Both the position numbers and the translations under genes were made by a program. From contig NZ_QFFU01000014.1 in assembly GCF_003131185.1 (NCBI RefSeq), positions 1 to 64,000 of the forward strand: a stretch of 64,000 nucleotides of DNA, in the 5' to 3' direction. Of this stretch, positions 17,684 through 25,411 are shown in pieces; position 1 is the first letter of the stretch, and each line of letters starts with the position of its first letter. The notes below the pieces were generated by a model, which worked only from the letters and a program-made list of their open reading frames with translations, was not told the DNA's origin and searched no databases. This DNA is from Pseudomonas ovata (GTDB lineage: Bacteria; Pseudomonadota; Gammaproteobacteria; Pseudomonadales; Pseudomonadaceae).

Positions 17684-19125
17684 TGCGCCTAAGCGAACTC
17701 CAGAACGCCGGGCGTTCCCCGGCCTTGCCGCTGACCCTGACCCTGGCCGATGCAGCGGGCACCGCCGAACTGCAACTGCTGAGCCTGCTGCGCGTGCTGC
17801 CGGGCCAGCGTTATGTGGGTGCCGGCGTATGGCGCGGTCGCACCGTGCTGGCCAAGTTGCTGGTCGGACCCAAGGCTGCGCGGCACTTTCAGCGCGAGCG
17901 CGACGGTGTGCTGCTGCTGGCCGACCAGGGCATTACCACGCCGCTGTTGCTGGCGGATGGCTTGCAGGAAGGCGAGGGCGGCTGGCTATTGTTTGAACTG
18001 CTGGAAAATGCCCCGAGCCTGGGCCAGACCTGGGAAAAGGTGCAGCACCTGCCGGCCCTGGCCGATGAACAGCAGGCGGTGCTGGGTGAGGCGCTGACGG
18101 CGATCGGACAACTGCACCTCAAAGGCCTGTGGCAACAAGACCTGCATCTGGACAACCTGTTGCGCCATGGCGGCCGGTCGTACTGGATCGACGGCGCCGG
18201 TATTTGTGTCGAACAGCCCGGCCAGCCGTTGTCGCGGCAAAAGGTGCTGGAGAACCTCGGCGTGTTCTTTGCCCAGCTGCCCAAGCGTTTCGAGCCGTTT
18301 ACCGAAGAGCTGCTGCTGCATTACCTGCTCAGCAATGGCGAACATGGCCTGCCCATGGAAGCGCTGCAAAAGCAGATCGACAAGGTGCGCCAGTGGCGCC
18401 TGAAGGATTTCCTGGCCAAGAGCGGGCGCGAATGCAGCCTGTTCAGTGTCGTCGACACTGCCTCGGGGTTCCAGGCCATCCGCCGCGAGGAGATCGAGGC
18501 GATGCAGCCGGTGCTGGACCGGGCCGACGACCTGCTTGCCACCGGCCATCTGTACAAGACCGGCGGTGCGGCCAGTGTCGGACGGGTCGAGGTCCAGGGC
18601 CGGCCATTGGTGATCAAACGCTACAACATCAAGGGCTTCGGCCACTGGCTCAAGCGCTTCTGGCGCCCGAGCCGGGCCTGGCACTCCTGGCGCGAAGCCA
18701 ACCGCCTGATGTTCCTCGACATCGCTACGCCCAGACCGCTGGCGGTGCGCGAGGAGCGGGTGCTGGGGTTGCGGCGCCGGGCCTGGCTGGTGACCGAATA
18801 CATCGACGGTCCCGACCTGATCGAGCGCTTTGCGCCGTACGTCGACACCGCCGCAGTGCCCGAGGCCGAGCTGCAGGCGCTGGACACCCTGTTCGAGCAA
18901 CTGCGCCGCGAGCGCATCAGCCACGGTGACCTCAAGGGCCACAACCTGTTCTGGCATCAGGGGCGCTGGGTACTGATCGACCTCGACGCCATGTGCCAGC
19001 ACAGCTCACAGGCCGCCTTTGCCACGGCCTACGCCCGCGATCGCGAGCGTTTGCTGCGCAACTGGCCTGCCGACAGCGCCCTGTACCGGATGCTGGAACA
19101 GCGTATCGCGGCCACGGTGGAATAA
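17683..19125 (+). CDS. Tandem kinase-domain LPS-core protein (PA5006-like)
   Basis: A 480-residue protein with two kinase-like halves. The N-terminal half has a nucleotide-site segment TVLAKLLVG and the loop WQQDLHLDNLL...YWIDGAGI. The C-terminal half has PLVIKRYNIKG and SHGDLKGHNLFW...VLIDLDAM. Both halves carry the H/Q-x-D...N and D residues expected of the WaaP/Kdo kinase superfamily. ATG 17683 overlaps the previous stop (TGATG) and has AGAGA upstream; TTG 17680 is the alternative. It ends the LPS unit. No carbamoyltransferase or further glycosyltransferase follows, unlike what I recall for P. aeruginosa. Confidence 0.82.
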   Translation: MRLSELQNAGRSPALPLTLTLADAAGTAELQLLSLLRVLPGQRYVGAGVWRGRTVLAKLLVGPKAARHFQRERDGVLLLADQGITTPLLLADGLQEGEGGWLLFELLENAPSLGQTWEKVQHLPALADEQQAVLGEALTAIGQLHLKGLWQQDLHLDNLLRHGGRSYWIDGAGICVEQPGQPLSRQKVLENLGVFFAQLPKRFEPFTEELLLHYLLSNGEHGLPMEALQKQIDKVRQWRLKDFLAKSGRECSLFSVVDTASGFQAIRREEIEAMQPVLDRADDLLATGHLYKTGGAASVGRVEVQGRPLVIKRYNIKGFGHWLKRFWRPSRAWHSWREANRLMFLDIATPRPLAVREERVLGLRRRAWLVTEYIDGPDLIERFAPYVDTAAVPEAELQALDTLFEQLRRERISHGDLKGHNLFWHQGRWVLIDLDAMCQHSSQAAFATAYARDRERLLRNWPADSALYRMLEQRIAATVE

Positions 19126-19249
19126 GCAGGGATCTTCGATGCCTGACAGCTTGTCGAGCCGGATTTCCCCACACAATCTCCACATTCCTCCCATCATCGC
19201 TCCACACCGCGCCGGCAGACTTTCCCCATAGCAAACAGGGAGAGTCCCC

Positions 19250-20653
19250 ATGAATCGAAGTCTGGCAATGAAACTGGGCACGATCGCGTTTTTGATCATG
19301 CTGTTGATGATTCCGCTGTTGATGATCGGCGGCCTGATCGGCGAGCGCCAGGCGCTGCGCGAGTCGGTGCTCGATGACATCGCGCGCAGCTCCAGCACCA
19401 GCCAGTCCCTCAGCGGACCGCTGGTGGTGGTGCCGTACCGCAAGACCGTGCGGGTGTGGAAGACCCATGAAAAAACCGCCGAGCGCTACCAGGACATCAG
19501 CCTGGAGCGCGGCTACCTGTTCTTCTTGCCGGAGCGTTTCGACCTCGATGGCAAGGTGCGCACCGAGGTGCGGGCCCGTGGGATCTACGAGGCGCGTCTG
19601 TTTCACGCCGACAGCCATATCAGCGGCCACTTCCAGTTGCCGGACCGGCTGGGCCTGGATGAGGATTTCGATGACTATGCCTTCGACCGTCCGTACCTGG
19701 CCATCGGCATCACGGATGTGCGCGGCATCGAAAATGCCCTGAAACTGCAACTCAATGGCCAGGACCTGGATTTCGAGCCGGGCACGCGGGTCAGCCAGCT
19801 GGGCGAAGGCGTCAGCGCCAACTTGCCGATGCTTGATGGCAAGCAGGCGGTGCGCCTGGACTTTGGCTTCGACCTGAACCTGCAAGGCACCGGCAAGCTC
19901 AATGTCACGCCCATCGGCAAGAGCACCCGGGTGCATCTGGCCGCCGACTGGCCACACCCCAGCTTCATTGGCAATTACCTGCCGACGCAGCGCGACGTCT
20001 CTGCCACAGGCTTTGATGCGACCTGGCAGACCACGTTCTTCTCCACCAACCTGGAGCAGGCGATGGATCAGTGCCTGAGCAGCAACGAGTGCCTGGAGCT
20101 GCAGAATCGCACGTTCGGCGTGAGCTTCATCGACCCGGTGGACCAGTACCTGAAAAGCGACCGCGCCATCAAATATGCGCTGCTGTTCATTGCCCTGACC
20201 TTTGCCGGCTTCTTTCTGTTCGAGGTGCTCAAGAGCATGGCGGTGCACCCGGTGCAGTACGCACTGGTCGGTGCGGCGCTGGCGCTGTTCTACCTGATGC
20301 TGTTGTCGTTGTCCGAGCACCTGGGATTCGCCAGGGCCTATGCGCTGTCGGCGGGGGCGTGTGTGCTGCTGATCGGCTTCTATGTCAGCCATGTATTGCG
20401 CGGCGTCATCAAGGGGGTGGGGTTTGCTGCGGCGCTGGCCGCGTTGTATGGCCTGCTGTACGGGTTGCTCAGCGCCGAAGACTACGCCTTGCTGATGGGC
20501 TCGCTGTTGCTGTTCGGGTTGCTGGGGGTGTTCATGGTCCTGACCCGCAAGCTGGACTGGTACGCCATCGCACCGGGGATCACGGTTGCAGAGCTTGTGG
20601 GAGAACCCCCCGCCGCCGAACCGGCCGTCGTGGAGTCGGGAGCGCCGCAATGA
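19250..20653 (+). CDS. creD: Inner-membrane protein CreD
   Basis: CreD-family integral membrane protein of 467 residues. One N-terminal membrane helix (about residues 8-29, IAFLIMLLMIPLLMIGGLIGERQ) is followed by a large beta-rich periplasmic region with the family signature SLSGPLVVVPY. Five to six C-terminal helices follow (about 300-440). In other bacteria creD is controlled by the CreBC two-component system and affects beta-lactam response and envelope integrity. No creB or creC is adjacent and I see no TTCAC-N6-TTCAC CreB site in the 124-bp leader. GGGAGAG lies before the ATG. Calling the family is firm; its role here is not. Confidence 0.9.
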   Translation: MNRSLAMKLGTIAFLIMLLMIPLLMIGGLIGERQALRESVLDDIARSSSTSQSLSGPLVVVPYRKTVRVWKTHEKTAERYQDISLERGYLFFLPERFDLDGKVRTEVRARGIYEARLFHADSHISGHFQLPDRLGLDEDFDDYAFDRPYLAIGITDVRGIENALKLQLNGQDLDFEPGTRVSQLGEGVSANLPMLDGKQAVRLDFGFDLNLQGTGKLNVTPIGKSTRVHLAADWPHPSFIGNYLPTQRDVSATGFDATWQTTFFSTNLEQAMDQCLSSNECLELQNRTFGVSFIDPVDQYLKSDRAIKYALLFIALTFAGFFLFEVLKSMAVHPVQYALVGAALALFYLMLLSLSEHLGFARAYALSAGACVLLIGFYVSHVLRGVIKGVGFAAALAALYGLLYGLLSAEDYALLMGSLLLFGLLGVFMVLTRKLDWYAIAPGITVAELVGEPPAAEPAVVESGAPQ

Positions 20654-20799
20654 GGGAGGAATCGCTGTTGCGCCAGGAGCAACGCCTGGCCCGGGACCTG
20701 CTGGTGCAACTGGTCAGCCTGCTGCCGGCACCGCCGCCGGCAGCAGGCCGCAGGTTCAGGCAGAGGGCTGGGTGGCCCGCATCGAAGGCCGCTGGTTGA
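20650..20799 (+). CDS. Possible 49-residue ORF coupled to creD
   Basis: A short frame whose ATG overlaps the creD stop (ATGA) with GGAG seven bases upstream, a classic coupling arrangement. It would encode MREESLLRQEQRLARDLLVQ followed by a Pro/Ala/Arg-rich tail. It runs through the perfect hairpin at 20717-20748 and overlaps the 3' end of the convergent GST gene. I recognise no family. It may be the 5' remnant of a lost gene or not coding at all. Confidence 0.25.
   Translation: MREESLLRQEQRLARDLLVQLVSLLPAPPPAAGRRFRQRAGWPASKAAG
20717..20748. terminator. Perfect 13-bp hairpin between creD and gst
   Basis: Arms GCCTGCTGCCGGC and GCCGGCAGCAGGC with a 6-base loop, placed between convergent genes. 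There is no T-run on either side, so it may terminate weakly or stabilise both 3' ends rather than act as a classical intrinsic terminator. Confidence 0.6.
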
Positions 20800-21388
20800 C
20801 CTCGAAGTACCAGTTGGCCAGGCGCGGGTAGCTGTTGCGCCAGTTGAGGTCGGGCTGGCGGAAGTCCAGGTAGCCCAGGGCGGCGGCCACGCTGATGGCG
20901 GCGACATCGAAGGGCGGTGCGCTCAGCTCGGTGATCGCCTCCTGGTCGAAGTAGCTCAGGGTGCGTTCGATCTTGCCCTGCTGGTTGTCCAGCCACAGCG
21001 GCCAATGCAGTTCCTGGGGCCGCAGGGCTGTTTCGTAGCGGATCAGCAGCGCGGCATCGAGCAGGGCATCGGCCAGTGACGCCAGGGTCAGGCGTCGCCA
21101 GCGGGCCGAACCTTCACGCGGGATCAGCGGATTGCCGACGTGCTGGTGGTCCAGGTAGTCGAGAATGACCCGGCTGTCATGGATGACATTGCCGTCTGCC
21201 AGGCGCAACGCCGGCAGCTTGCCGGCCGGGTTGTCATGGTTGAGTTCGGTGGAGGGATTGACCGGCGTCAGGACCGTCGGCTGCAACTGGACCCTGTCGA
21301 ACTGGCCGGTTTCATGAAGCAGGATGACCACTTTGCGCACATACGGCGACGCCGGGTTGTAATGCAGGGTCATGGTGGGCGCTGACAT
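20756..21388 (-). CDS. Glutathione S-transferase family protein
   Basis: A 210-residue cytosolic GST-fold protein. The N-terminal thioredoxin domain shows SPYVRKVVILLHETG, the cis-proline segment NPAGKLPALRLADG and the glutathione gamma-Glu site DSRVILDYLD. An all-alpha C-terminal domain follows. Start at 21388 (MSAPTMTLHYNPASPY) is set by the domain boundary; the frame open to 21532 runs through repeat DNA. The substrate cannot be predicted. It is convergent with creD. Confidence 0.88.
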   Translation of the reverse strand: MSAPTMTLHYNPASPYVRKVVILLHETGQFDRVQLQPTVLTPVNPSTELNHDNPAGKLPALRLADGNVIHDSRVILDYLDHQHVGNPLIPREGSARWRRLTLASLADALLDAALLIRYETALRPQELHWPLWLDNQQGKIERTLSYFDQEAITELSAPPFDVAAISVAAALGYLDFRQPDLNWRNSYPRLANWYFEVNQRPSMRATQPSA

Positions 21389-21472
21389 GCGTGTTCCTCG
21401 ATAGGGGCAGGCCCATAGACTAGTCAGCACCCGATGACTGCGCAATGTCTGTGCACGGGCGGCTTTGCCGCT

Positions 21473-21637
21473 GTAGGAGCGCGCTTGCCCGCGATCGAGT
21501 GCGCAGCGCTCGCAAAATTGTCGAGACGCCACAAAATCATGACTGCGAACGCATTAAGAATTGGCGAAACGCTGAAAATTTACGACTGCTACGCAGCCGG
21601 TCGCGGTGGTCCGGCATTCCGGCAAGCGCGCTCCTAC
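21473..21637. repeat. Composite palindromic element (locus 2)
   Basis: Left end GTAGGAGCGCGCTTGCC, right end GGCAAGCGCGCTCCTAC, inner motif AATTTACGACTGCTACGCAGCCGG. The right arm carries the variant segment GTGGTCCGGCATTCCGG, which recurs inverted in the element at 52520. It lies just upstream of the gst start and before the PepSY group's 3' end. Confidence 0.85.
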
Positions 21638-21674
21638 GGCACGGGCACGGGCACGGGCAGTGCCGCCTGTGCCA

Positions 21675-21854
21675 TCAGCGGCGTTTCAGCAGGCCGCGCA
21701 GGCTCAGGGCGGCGGCGATGCCCATGCCCAGCCACACCGGCATGTCCCACGCGCCATCACCCAGCAGGGCGCAGAACAGGCCGATGGCGGTCAACAGGCC
21801 GATCCAGGTCGGGGCGGCAAAGGTCTTCCACAGGGTCGAAGGCTTGCCGCTCAT
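21675..21854 (-). CDS. Small membrane protein linked to the PepSY protein
   Basis: A 59-residue protein, MSGKPSTLWKTFAAPTWIG then two hydrophobic helices (about residues 17-33 and 39-55), ending LLKRR. Its ATG overlaps the stop of the PepSY gene (ATGA), so it is translationally coupled. Small DUF-type two-helix proteins commonly follow PepSY-associated transmembrane genes in iron-uptake loci. A partner role in inner-membrane reduction of imported ferric siderophore is an inference from context. Confidence 0.75.
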   Translation of the reverse strand: MSGKPSTLWKTFAAPTWIGLLTAIGLFCALLGDGAWDMPVWLGMGIAAALSLRGLLKRR

Positions 21855-22972
21855 GCCGTCACCTGTGCGCTTGCACGGCGGGCGCGGCGCTTGACCCACC
21901 ACAGGTACAGCCCGCTGCCCAGCACGATAACCGTCAGCACATCCAGCACTGCCCAGAGGATCTTCATCGGCAGGCCGCCGTAGTCGCCAAAGTGCAGCGG
22001 TTGCGACATGGCCAGGGCGTCCATGTACCAGGGCCGGGCGATCACGGCGGTGACCTGCAAGGTGCGGGCGTCGATCAACACCGGGGTCCACAGGTGCGAG
22101 GTCAGGTGCGTGCTGCCCTTCATGAACACCGCATAGTGGTGCTCGCTGGAAAACCGTGTGCCGGGAAAGGCAATGAAGTCCGGGGTCATGCCGGGCGTGG
22201 CGGCCTTGGCAATGGTGACCAGTTCATCGGCCGGGGCACGCCCGGTCAGCGGCGGGGCATCGCGATACGGCGCGATCATGCTGACCAGCGCGTCGTTGCG
22301 CCATGAACTGATCAACAAGTCGGCGCAGGCGCTGATCACCCCGGTAATCCCTACCACCAGCACCCAGGTCAGGGTGACGATGCCGATCAGGTTATGCAGG
22401 TCGAGCCAGCGCGTGCGTGGCGACTTGTCGACCCGCACGCTGGCAAAGCCCAGCTTGCGCATGAACGGCGCATACAGCACGGTGCCGGACACGATCGCCA
22501 CCACGAACAGCAGCCCCATGAACGCCAGCAGCAGCTTGCCGGGCAATTCGGCATACAGGTCCACATGCAGGCGCAGCATGACCATCATGAAGCCGCCGTT
22601 GGCCGAGGGCATCGGCAGGGCTTCGCCGGTGCGCGCATCCAGGGCGAAGGTGTGCGACAGGTTGGGTTCAGTGCCGGCGGTGGCTGCGGTGATGGCCATG
22701 ACCCCGTCAGGTTCGTCTTCGTCCCAGCCGAAGTACTGCATGACCTCGCCGGGCCGATAGGCTTCGGCCGCCTCGACCAGCCGTTGCAGGTTCAGGTGCG
22801 GCGTGCCGGCCGGCATGTCGCGATAAGCGGGTGTGTCACCCAGGGCGTGGTCGATTTCATGGTGGAAGATCAGCGGCAGGCCGGTCAGGGCCAGCATCAG
22901 CAGAAACAGCGTGCAGATCAGGCTGCTCCAGGTGTGCACGAAGGACCAGCGGCGCACGGTATGGCTTTTCAT
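21851..22972 (-). CDS. PepSY-associated transmembrane protein
   Basis: A 373-residue inner-membrane protein of the PepSY_TM family, related to FpvG/FegB-type proteins proposed to reduce or process ferric siderophores. Four hydrophobic helices are visible: about residues 12-35, 140-165, 190-215 and 340-362. Histidines sit near the helix ends (HTWSS, FHHEID, LRLHVDLY, LDLHNLIG, LHFGDYGG) that could bind haem. It lies 92 bp downstream of fecR on the same strand and overlaps the small membrane gene by 4 bp. Confidence 0.85.
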   Translation of the reverse strand: MKSHTVRRWSFVHTWSSLICTLFLLMLALTGLPLIFHHEIDHALGDTPAYRDMPAGTPHLNLQRLVEAAEAYRPGEVMQYFGWDEDEPDGVMAITAATAGTEPNLSHTFALDARTGEALPMPSANGGFMMVMLRLHVDLYAELPGKLLLAFMGLLFVVAIVSGTVLYAPFMRKLGFASVRVDKSPRTRWLDLHNLIGIVTLTWVLVVGITGVISACADLLISSWRNDALVSMIAPYRDAPPLTGRAPADELVTIAKAATPGMTPDFIAFPGTRFSSEHHYAVFMKGSTHLTSHLWTPVLIDARTLQVTAVIARPWYMDALAMSQPLHFGDYGGLPMKILWAVLDVLTVIVLGSGLYLWWVKRRARRASAQVTA

Positions 22973-23064
22973 GTGGGGTTCCAGCGGCGGGCGGGTCGCA
23001 GGTGAGGCGACCCTGAATGCTCCCTAGCCGTATGAAACGACAAAAGTGACAGGGCCGAGGTGTT

Positions 23065-24063
23065 TCAGGGTTTTGCTGTGGCAGCGCCCTTGGCGTCTTC
23101 ACGCGGTTCGACGCGAGTCCACCACGGCGTGTGCTGTTCGATGCGCACCGGCAGGGTCGGCAGCAGCGCTTTGAGCGCCAGGTCGGTGTCGGCCAGCGGG
23201 AAGCTGCCGGTGATGCGCAGGTCGGCCACCCGGGCATCACTGCCCAGGTAGCCGGGCCGGTAGCGGCTCAGCTCGGCGAGCAGATCGGCCAGGCGCACGT
23301 TGTCGACCACCAGCATGCCGCGTACCCAGGCGTCGCTGCCGGCCGGCAGGCTGAGCAGCGGTCCCAGCCCGTCGGCCTGGATCAGCACCTGCTGGCCTTC
23401 GCGCAGCATCTGTTCGCCGTTCATGCGCTGCGGTTGTGCGGCCACCGCCGCTTGCAGCACGCTCAGGCGCGTGCCGGCGCTTTCACGGCGCACCAGAAAG
23501 CGCGTGCCCAGGGCGCGCACCCGGCCGTCACGGGTTTCGACGATGAACGGGCGCGGGTCGTCGTGGCTGGCGGTCTCGATCAGGATTTCACCGTCGCGCA
23601 GGATCACCCGGCGCTGTTGCCCGTCAAAGCGTACGTCGATGGCACTGTGGGTATTGAGGCGCACCAGGGTGTTGTCAGCCAGGCGAATGCTGCGTTGCTC
23701 GCCGGTGGCAGTGCGCTGGTCGGCCAGCCAGTAACCCAGGGGCAGGTAGCGGTCGCCGATGAACAGTGCCAGCCCCACCGCCAGGCACAGGCCGGCCAGG
23801 CCGCTGCCGAGCTTGCCGACCCGCCGGCGCAGGGCGGTGGGTGATTGCTGCAAGGCGCGGCGTGCCGGGCCTGCCGGCAGTTCGAAGCGCTGGTTGAGCA
23901 GGCCCAACTGGCTCCAGGCCCGGGCGTGCTCTTCACTGGCGCCCAGCCAGCGAGCAAAGTCCTGGCGCTCGGCGGCATCCTCGGCGGTGCTGTCCAGGCT
24001 CAGTTGCCAGGCAATGGCCGCCTCCAGCACATGGGCCGGGACCGGACGCGAAGACAGGCTCAT
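23065..24063 (-). CDS. FecR-type anti-sigma / sigma regulator
   Basis: Inner-membrane regulator of the preceding FecI-type sigma factor, normally relaying a signal from an outer-membrane TonB-dependent receptor. The 332-residue protein has a cytoplasmic N-terminus with the FecR_N pattern (AIAWQLSLDS...RQDFARWLGASEEHARAW), a membrane helix (about 78-96) and a FecR periplasmic domain (TATGEQRSIRLADNTLVRLNTHSAIDV). A C-terminal STN-interacting domain follows. Start ATG 24063 lies 1 bp after the sigma-factor stop. No receptor gene follows. Confidence 0.92.
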   Translation of the reverse strand: MSLSSRPVPAHVLEAAIAWQLSLDSTAEDAAERQDFARWLGASEEHARAWSQLGLLNQRFELPAGPARRALQQSPTALRRRVGKLGSGLAGLCLAVGLALFIGDRYLPLGYWLADQRTATGEQRSIRLADNTLVRLNTHSAIDVRFDGQQRRVILRDGEILIETASHDDPRPFIVETRDGRVRALGTRFLVRRESAGTRLSVLQAAVAAQPQRMNGEQMLREGQQVLIQADGLGPLLSLPAGSDAWVRGMLVVDNVRLADLLAELSRYRPGYLGSDARVADLRITGSFPLADTDLALKALLPTLPVRIEQHTPWWTRVEPREDAKGAATAKP

Positions 24064-24064
24064 C

Positions 24065-24595
24065 TCAGGTCGGCTCGCCGTACAGGGCCACATAACACTG
24101 GCGCATGGCCTGGGCCAGGTACTGGCGGACCCTGGACACCGACACGCCGAGGCGCTCGGCGATTTCGGCATGGTTCAGGCCGTCCAGGCGGTTGTACAGG
24201 AAGGCGGCGCGGGCCTTGCTCGACAGCCTGGCGAGCATCGCATCGATGGCTTTCAGGTCTTCGAGAATCAGGTGCTGGTCTTGCGGCGAGGGATGCTCGG
24301 CCGGCGGCAGGTGCGCCAGTTCATCGAGCCAGGCCTGTTCCAGCGCGGCGCGGCGGAAGTGATCGAACAGCAGGCCCCGGGCCACGGCGGCGAGAAAGGC
24401 GCGCGGCTGCTGGGGCGCCTTGAGCTCGCTGCGCCCCAGCAGGCGCACGAAGGTGTCCTGGCTGAGGTCTTCGGCCCGCTGCGGGCAGGCGACGTTGCGC
24501 CGTAGCCAGCCCAGCAACCAGCCGCGATGATCGCGATACAACGCGCCGACAATCTCGCTGCGAGGGTTATGGACTGACGACACGAAAGGCCCCAA
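24065..24595 (-). CDS. ECF sigma factor, FecI family
   Basis: A 176-residue extracytoplasmic-function sigma factor of the iron-starvation group. Region 2 is visible as LYRDHRGWLLGWLRRNVACPQRAEDLSQDTFVRLL. Region 4 is visible as RLDGLNHAEIAERLGVSVSRVRQYLAQAM. A Fur-like box lies 17-33 bp upstream of the start. It is followed immediately by fecR. An internal GTG (VSSVHNPRSE) four codons in is an alternative start. Confidence 0.93.
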   Translation of the reverse strand: MGPFVSSVHNPRSEIVGALYRDHRGWLLGWLRRNVACPQRAEDLSQDTFVRLLGRSELKAPQQPRAFLAAVARGLLFDHFRRAALEQAWLDELAHLPPAEHPSPQDQHLILEDLKAIDAMLARLSSKARAAFLYNRLDGLNHAEIAERLGVSVSRVRQYLAQAMRQCYVALYGEPT

Positions 24596-24611
24596 ACAAG
24601 GATGCGTTAAC

Positions 24612-24628
24612 TAACGAGAACGATTCGC
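24612..24628 (-). promoter_or_regulatory. Candidate Fur box upstream of the ECF sigma gene
   Basis: On the minus strand the site reads GCGAATCGTTCTCGTTA. It matches the common Pseudomonas Fur-site form GATAATCATTCTCATTT at 12 of 17 positions by eye. Its position just before a FecI-type gene supports iron control. Confidence 0.55.
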
Positions 24629-24697
24629 GATTCTGTCAGAGCGCTATCGGGCTGGCAATCGACGTTTGTCGCCTGCCGGGGGCATTGCCGTCGTGGG

Positions 24698-25411
24698 TCA
24701 GAACGAAGGCGACTGCTTGCGTCGCCGCCATTGGCTCAAAGCCTGCTCCAGGCGCGCCGGACTGTCGATCTGCTGGCGGCGGGCATGGCTGAACAGGATC
24801 AGTGCCAGTTCGGCGGTGACCAGGGCATCGGCGCTGGCGTGGTGGCGTTCTTCGGCGTGCAGGCCGAAATGTGCGGTCCAGTCGTCCAGTCCGGCCTGGC
24901 GCAGGTGCGCCTGCTCGCACAGCATCGGCGCCATCTCGGCGACATCCAGGAATGGATGCAGCAAGCGGTAGCCCAGGCTGTCCTTGAGCGCGCGGGTCAG
25001 CATGTGCTGGTCGAAGGGCGCATGAAAGGCCAGCACCGGGCTGTCGCCCAGAAAGGCCATGAAGTCCAGCAAGGCTTCGACCGGCTCGCAGCCAGCGGCG
25101 ATGGCGCTGGGCGCCAGGCCGTGGATCAGCACGGCGGGGCTGACCTGATGGTCGACGCGCTGGATGGTGCATTCGAACTGCTGGCCCAGGTCGATGGCGC
25201 CGTCCTCGATGACCACCGCGCCAATCGACAGCACCTGGTCGCGGCTCATGTTCAGGCCGCTGGTCTCCAGGTCCAGCACCACCCAGCGCTGCTGGCGCAA
25301 GGGGTGCTCACCAAGTGCTGCGCAGGCCGGCAGGGCGTCCAGGCGCCGTTGCTGGTCTTCATCCAGCGGTGTTTTCTTGCTGCGTGGCCGCAGCCAGTGG
25401 AACAGGTTCAT
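24698..25411 (-). CDS. DEDDh 3'-5' exonuclease (DnaQ-like)
   Basis: A 237-residue exonuclease of the DnaQ/epsilon superfamily. Motif I is VVLDLETSGLN (D47, E49), motif II is LAFHAPFDQHML, and motif III is HHASADALVTAEL with the general-base His. No polymerase-binding or BRCT region follows, so it is a stand-alone nuclease, not the replicative epsilon subunit. It overlaps the preceding DUF294 gene by 4 bp. This pair is conserved in pseudomonads (PA3232-PA3233), usually beside an acetate permease that is absent here. Confidence 0.88.
   Translation of the reverse strand: MNLFHWLRPRSKKTPLDEDQQRRLDALPACAALGEHPLRQQRWVVLDLETSGLNMSRDQVLSIGAVVIEDGAIDLGQQFECTIQRVDHQVSPAVLIHGLAPSAIAAGCEPVEALLDFMAFLGDSPVLAFHAPFDQHMLTRALKDSLGYRLLHPFLDVAEMAPMLCEQAHLRQAGLDDWTAHFGLHAEERHHASADALVTAELALILFSHARRQQIDSPARLEQALSQWRRRKQSPSF

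Noticed and set aside
19126-19249. CreB-type control site before creD
   Set aside because: No TTCAC-N6-TTCAC match was found on either strand; the CCAC-rich stretch is only superficially similar.
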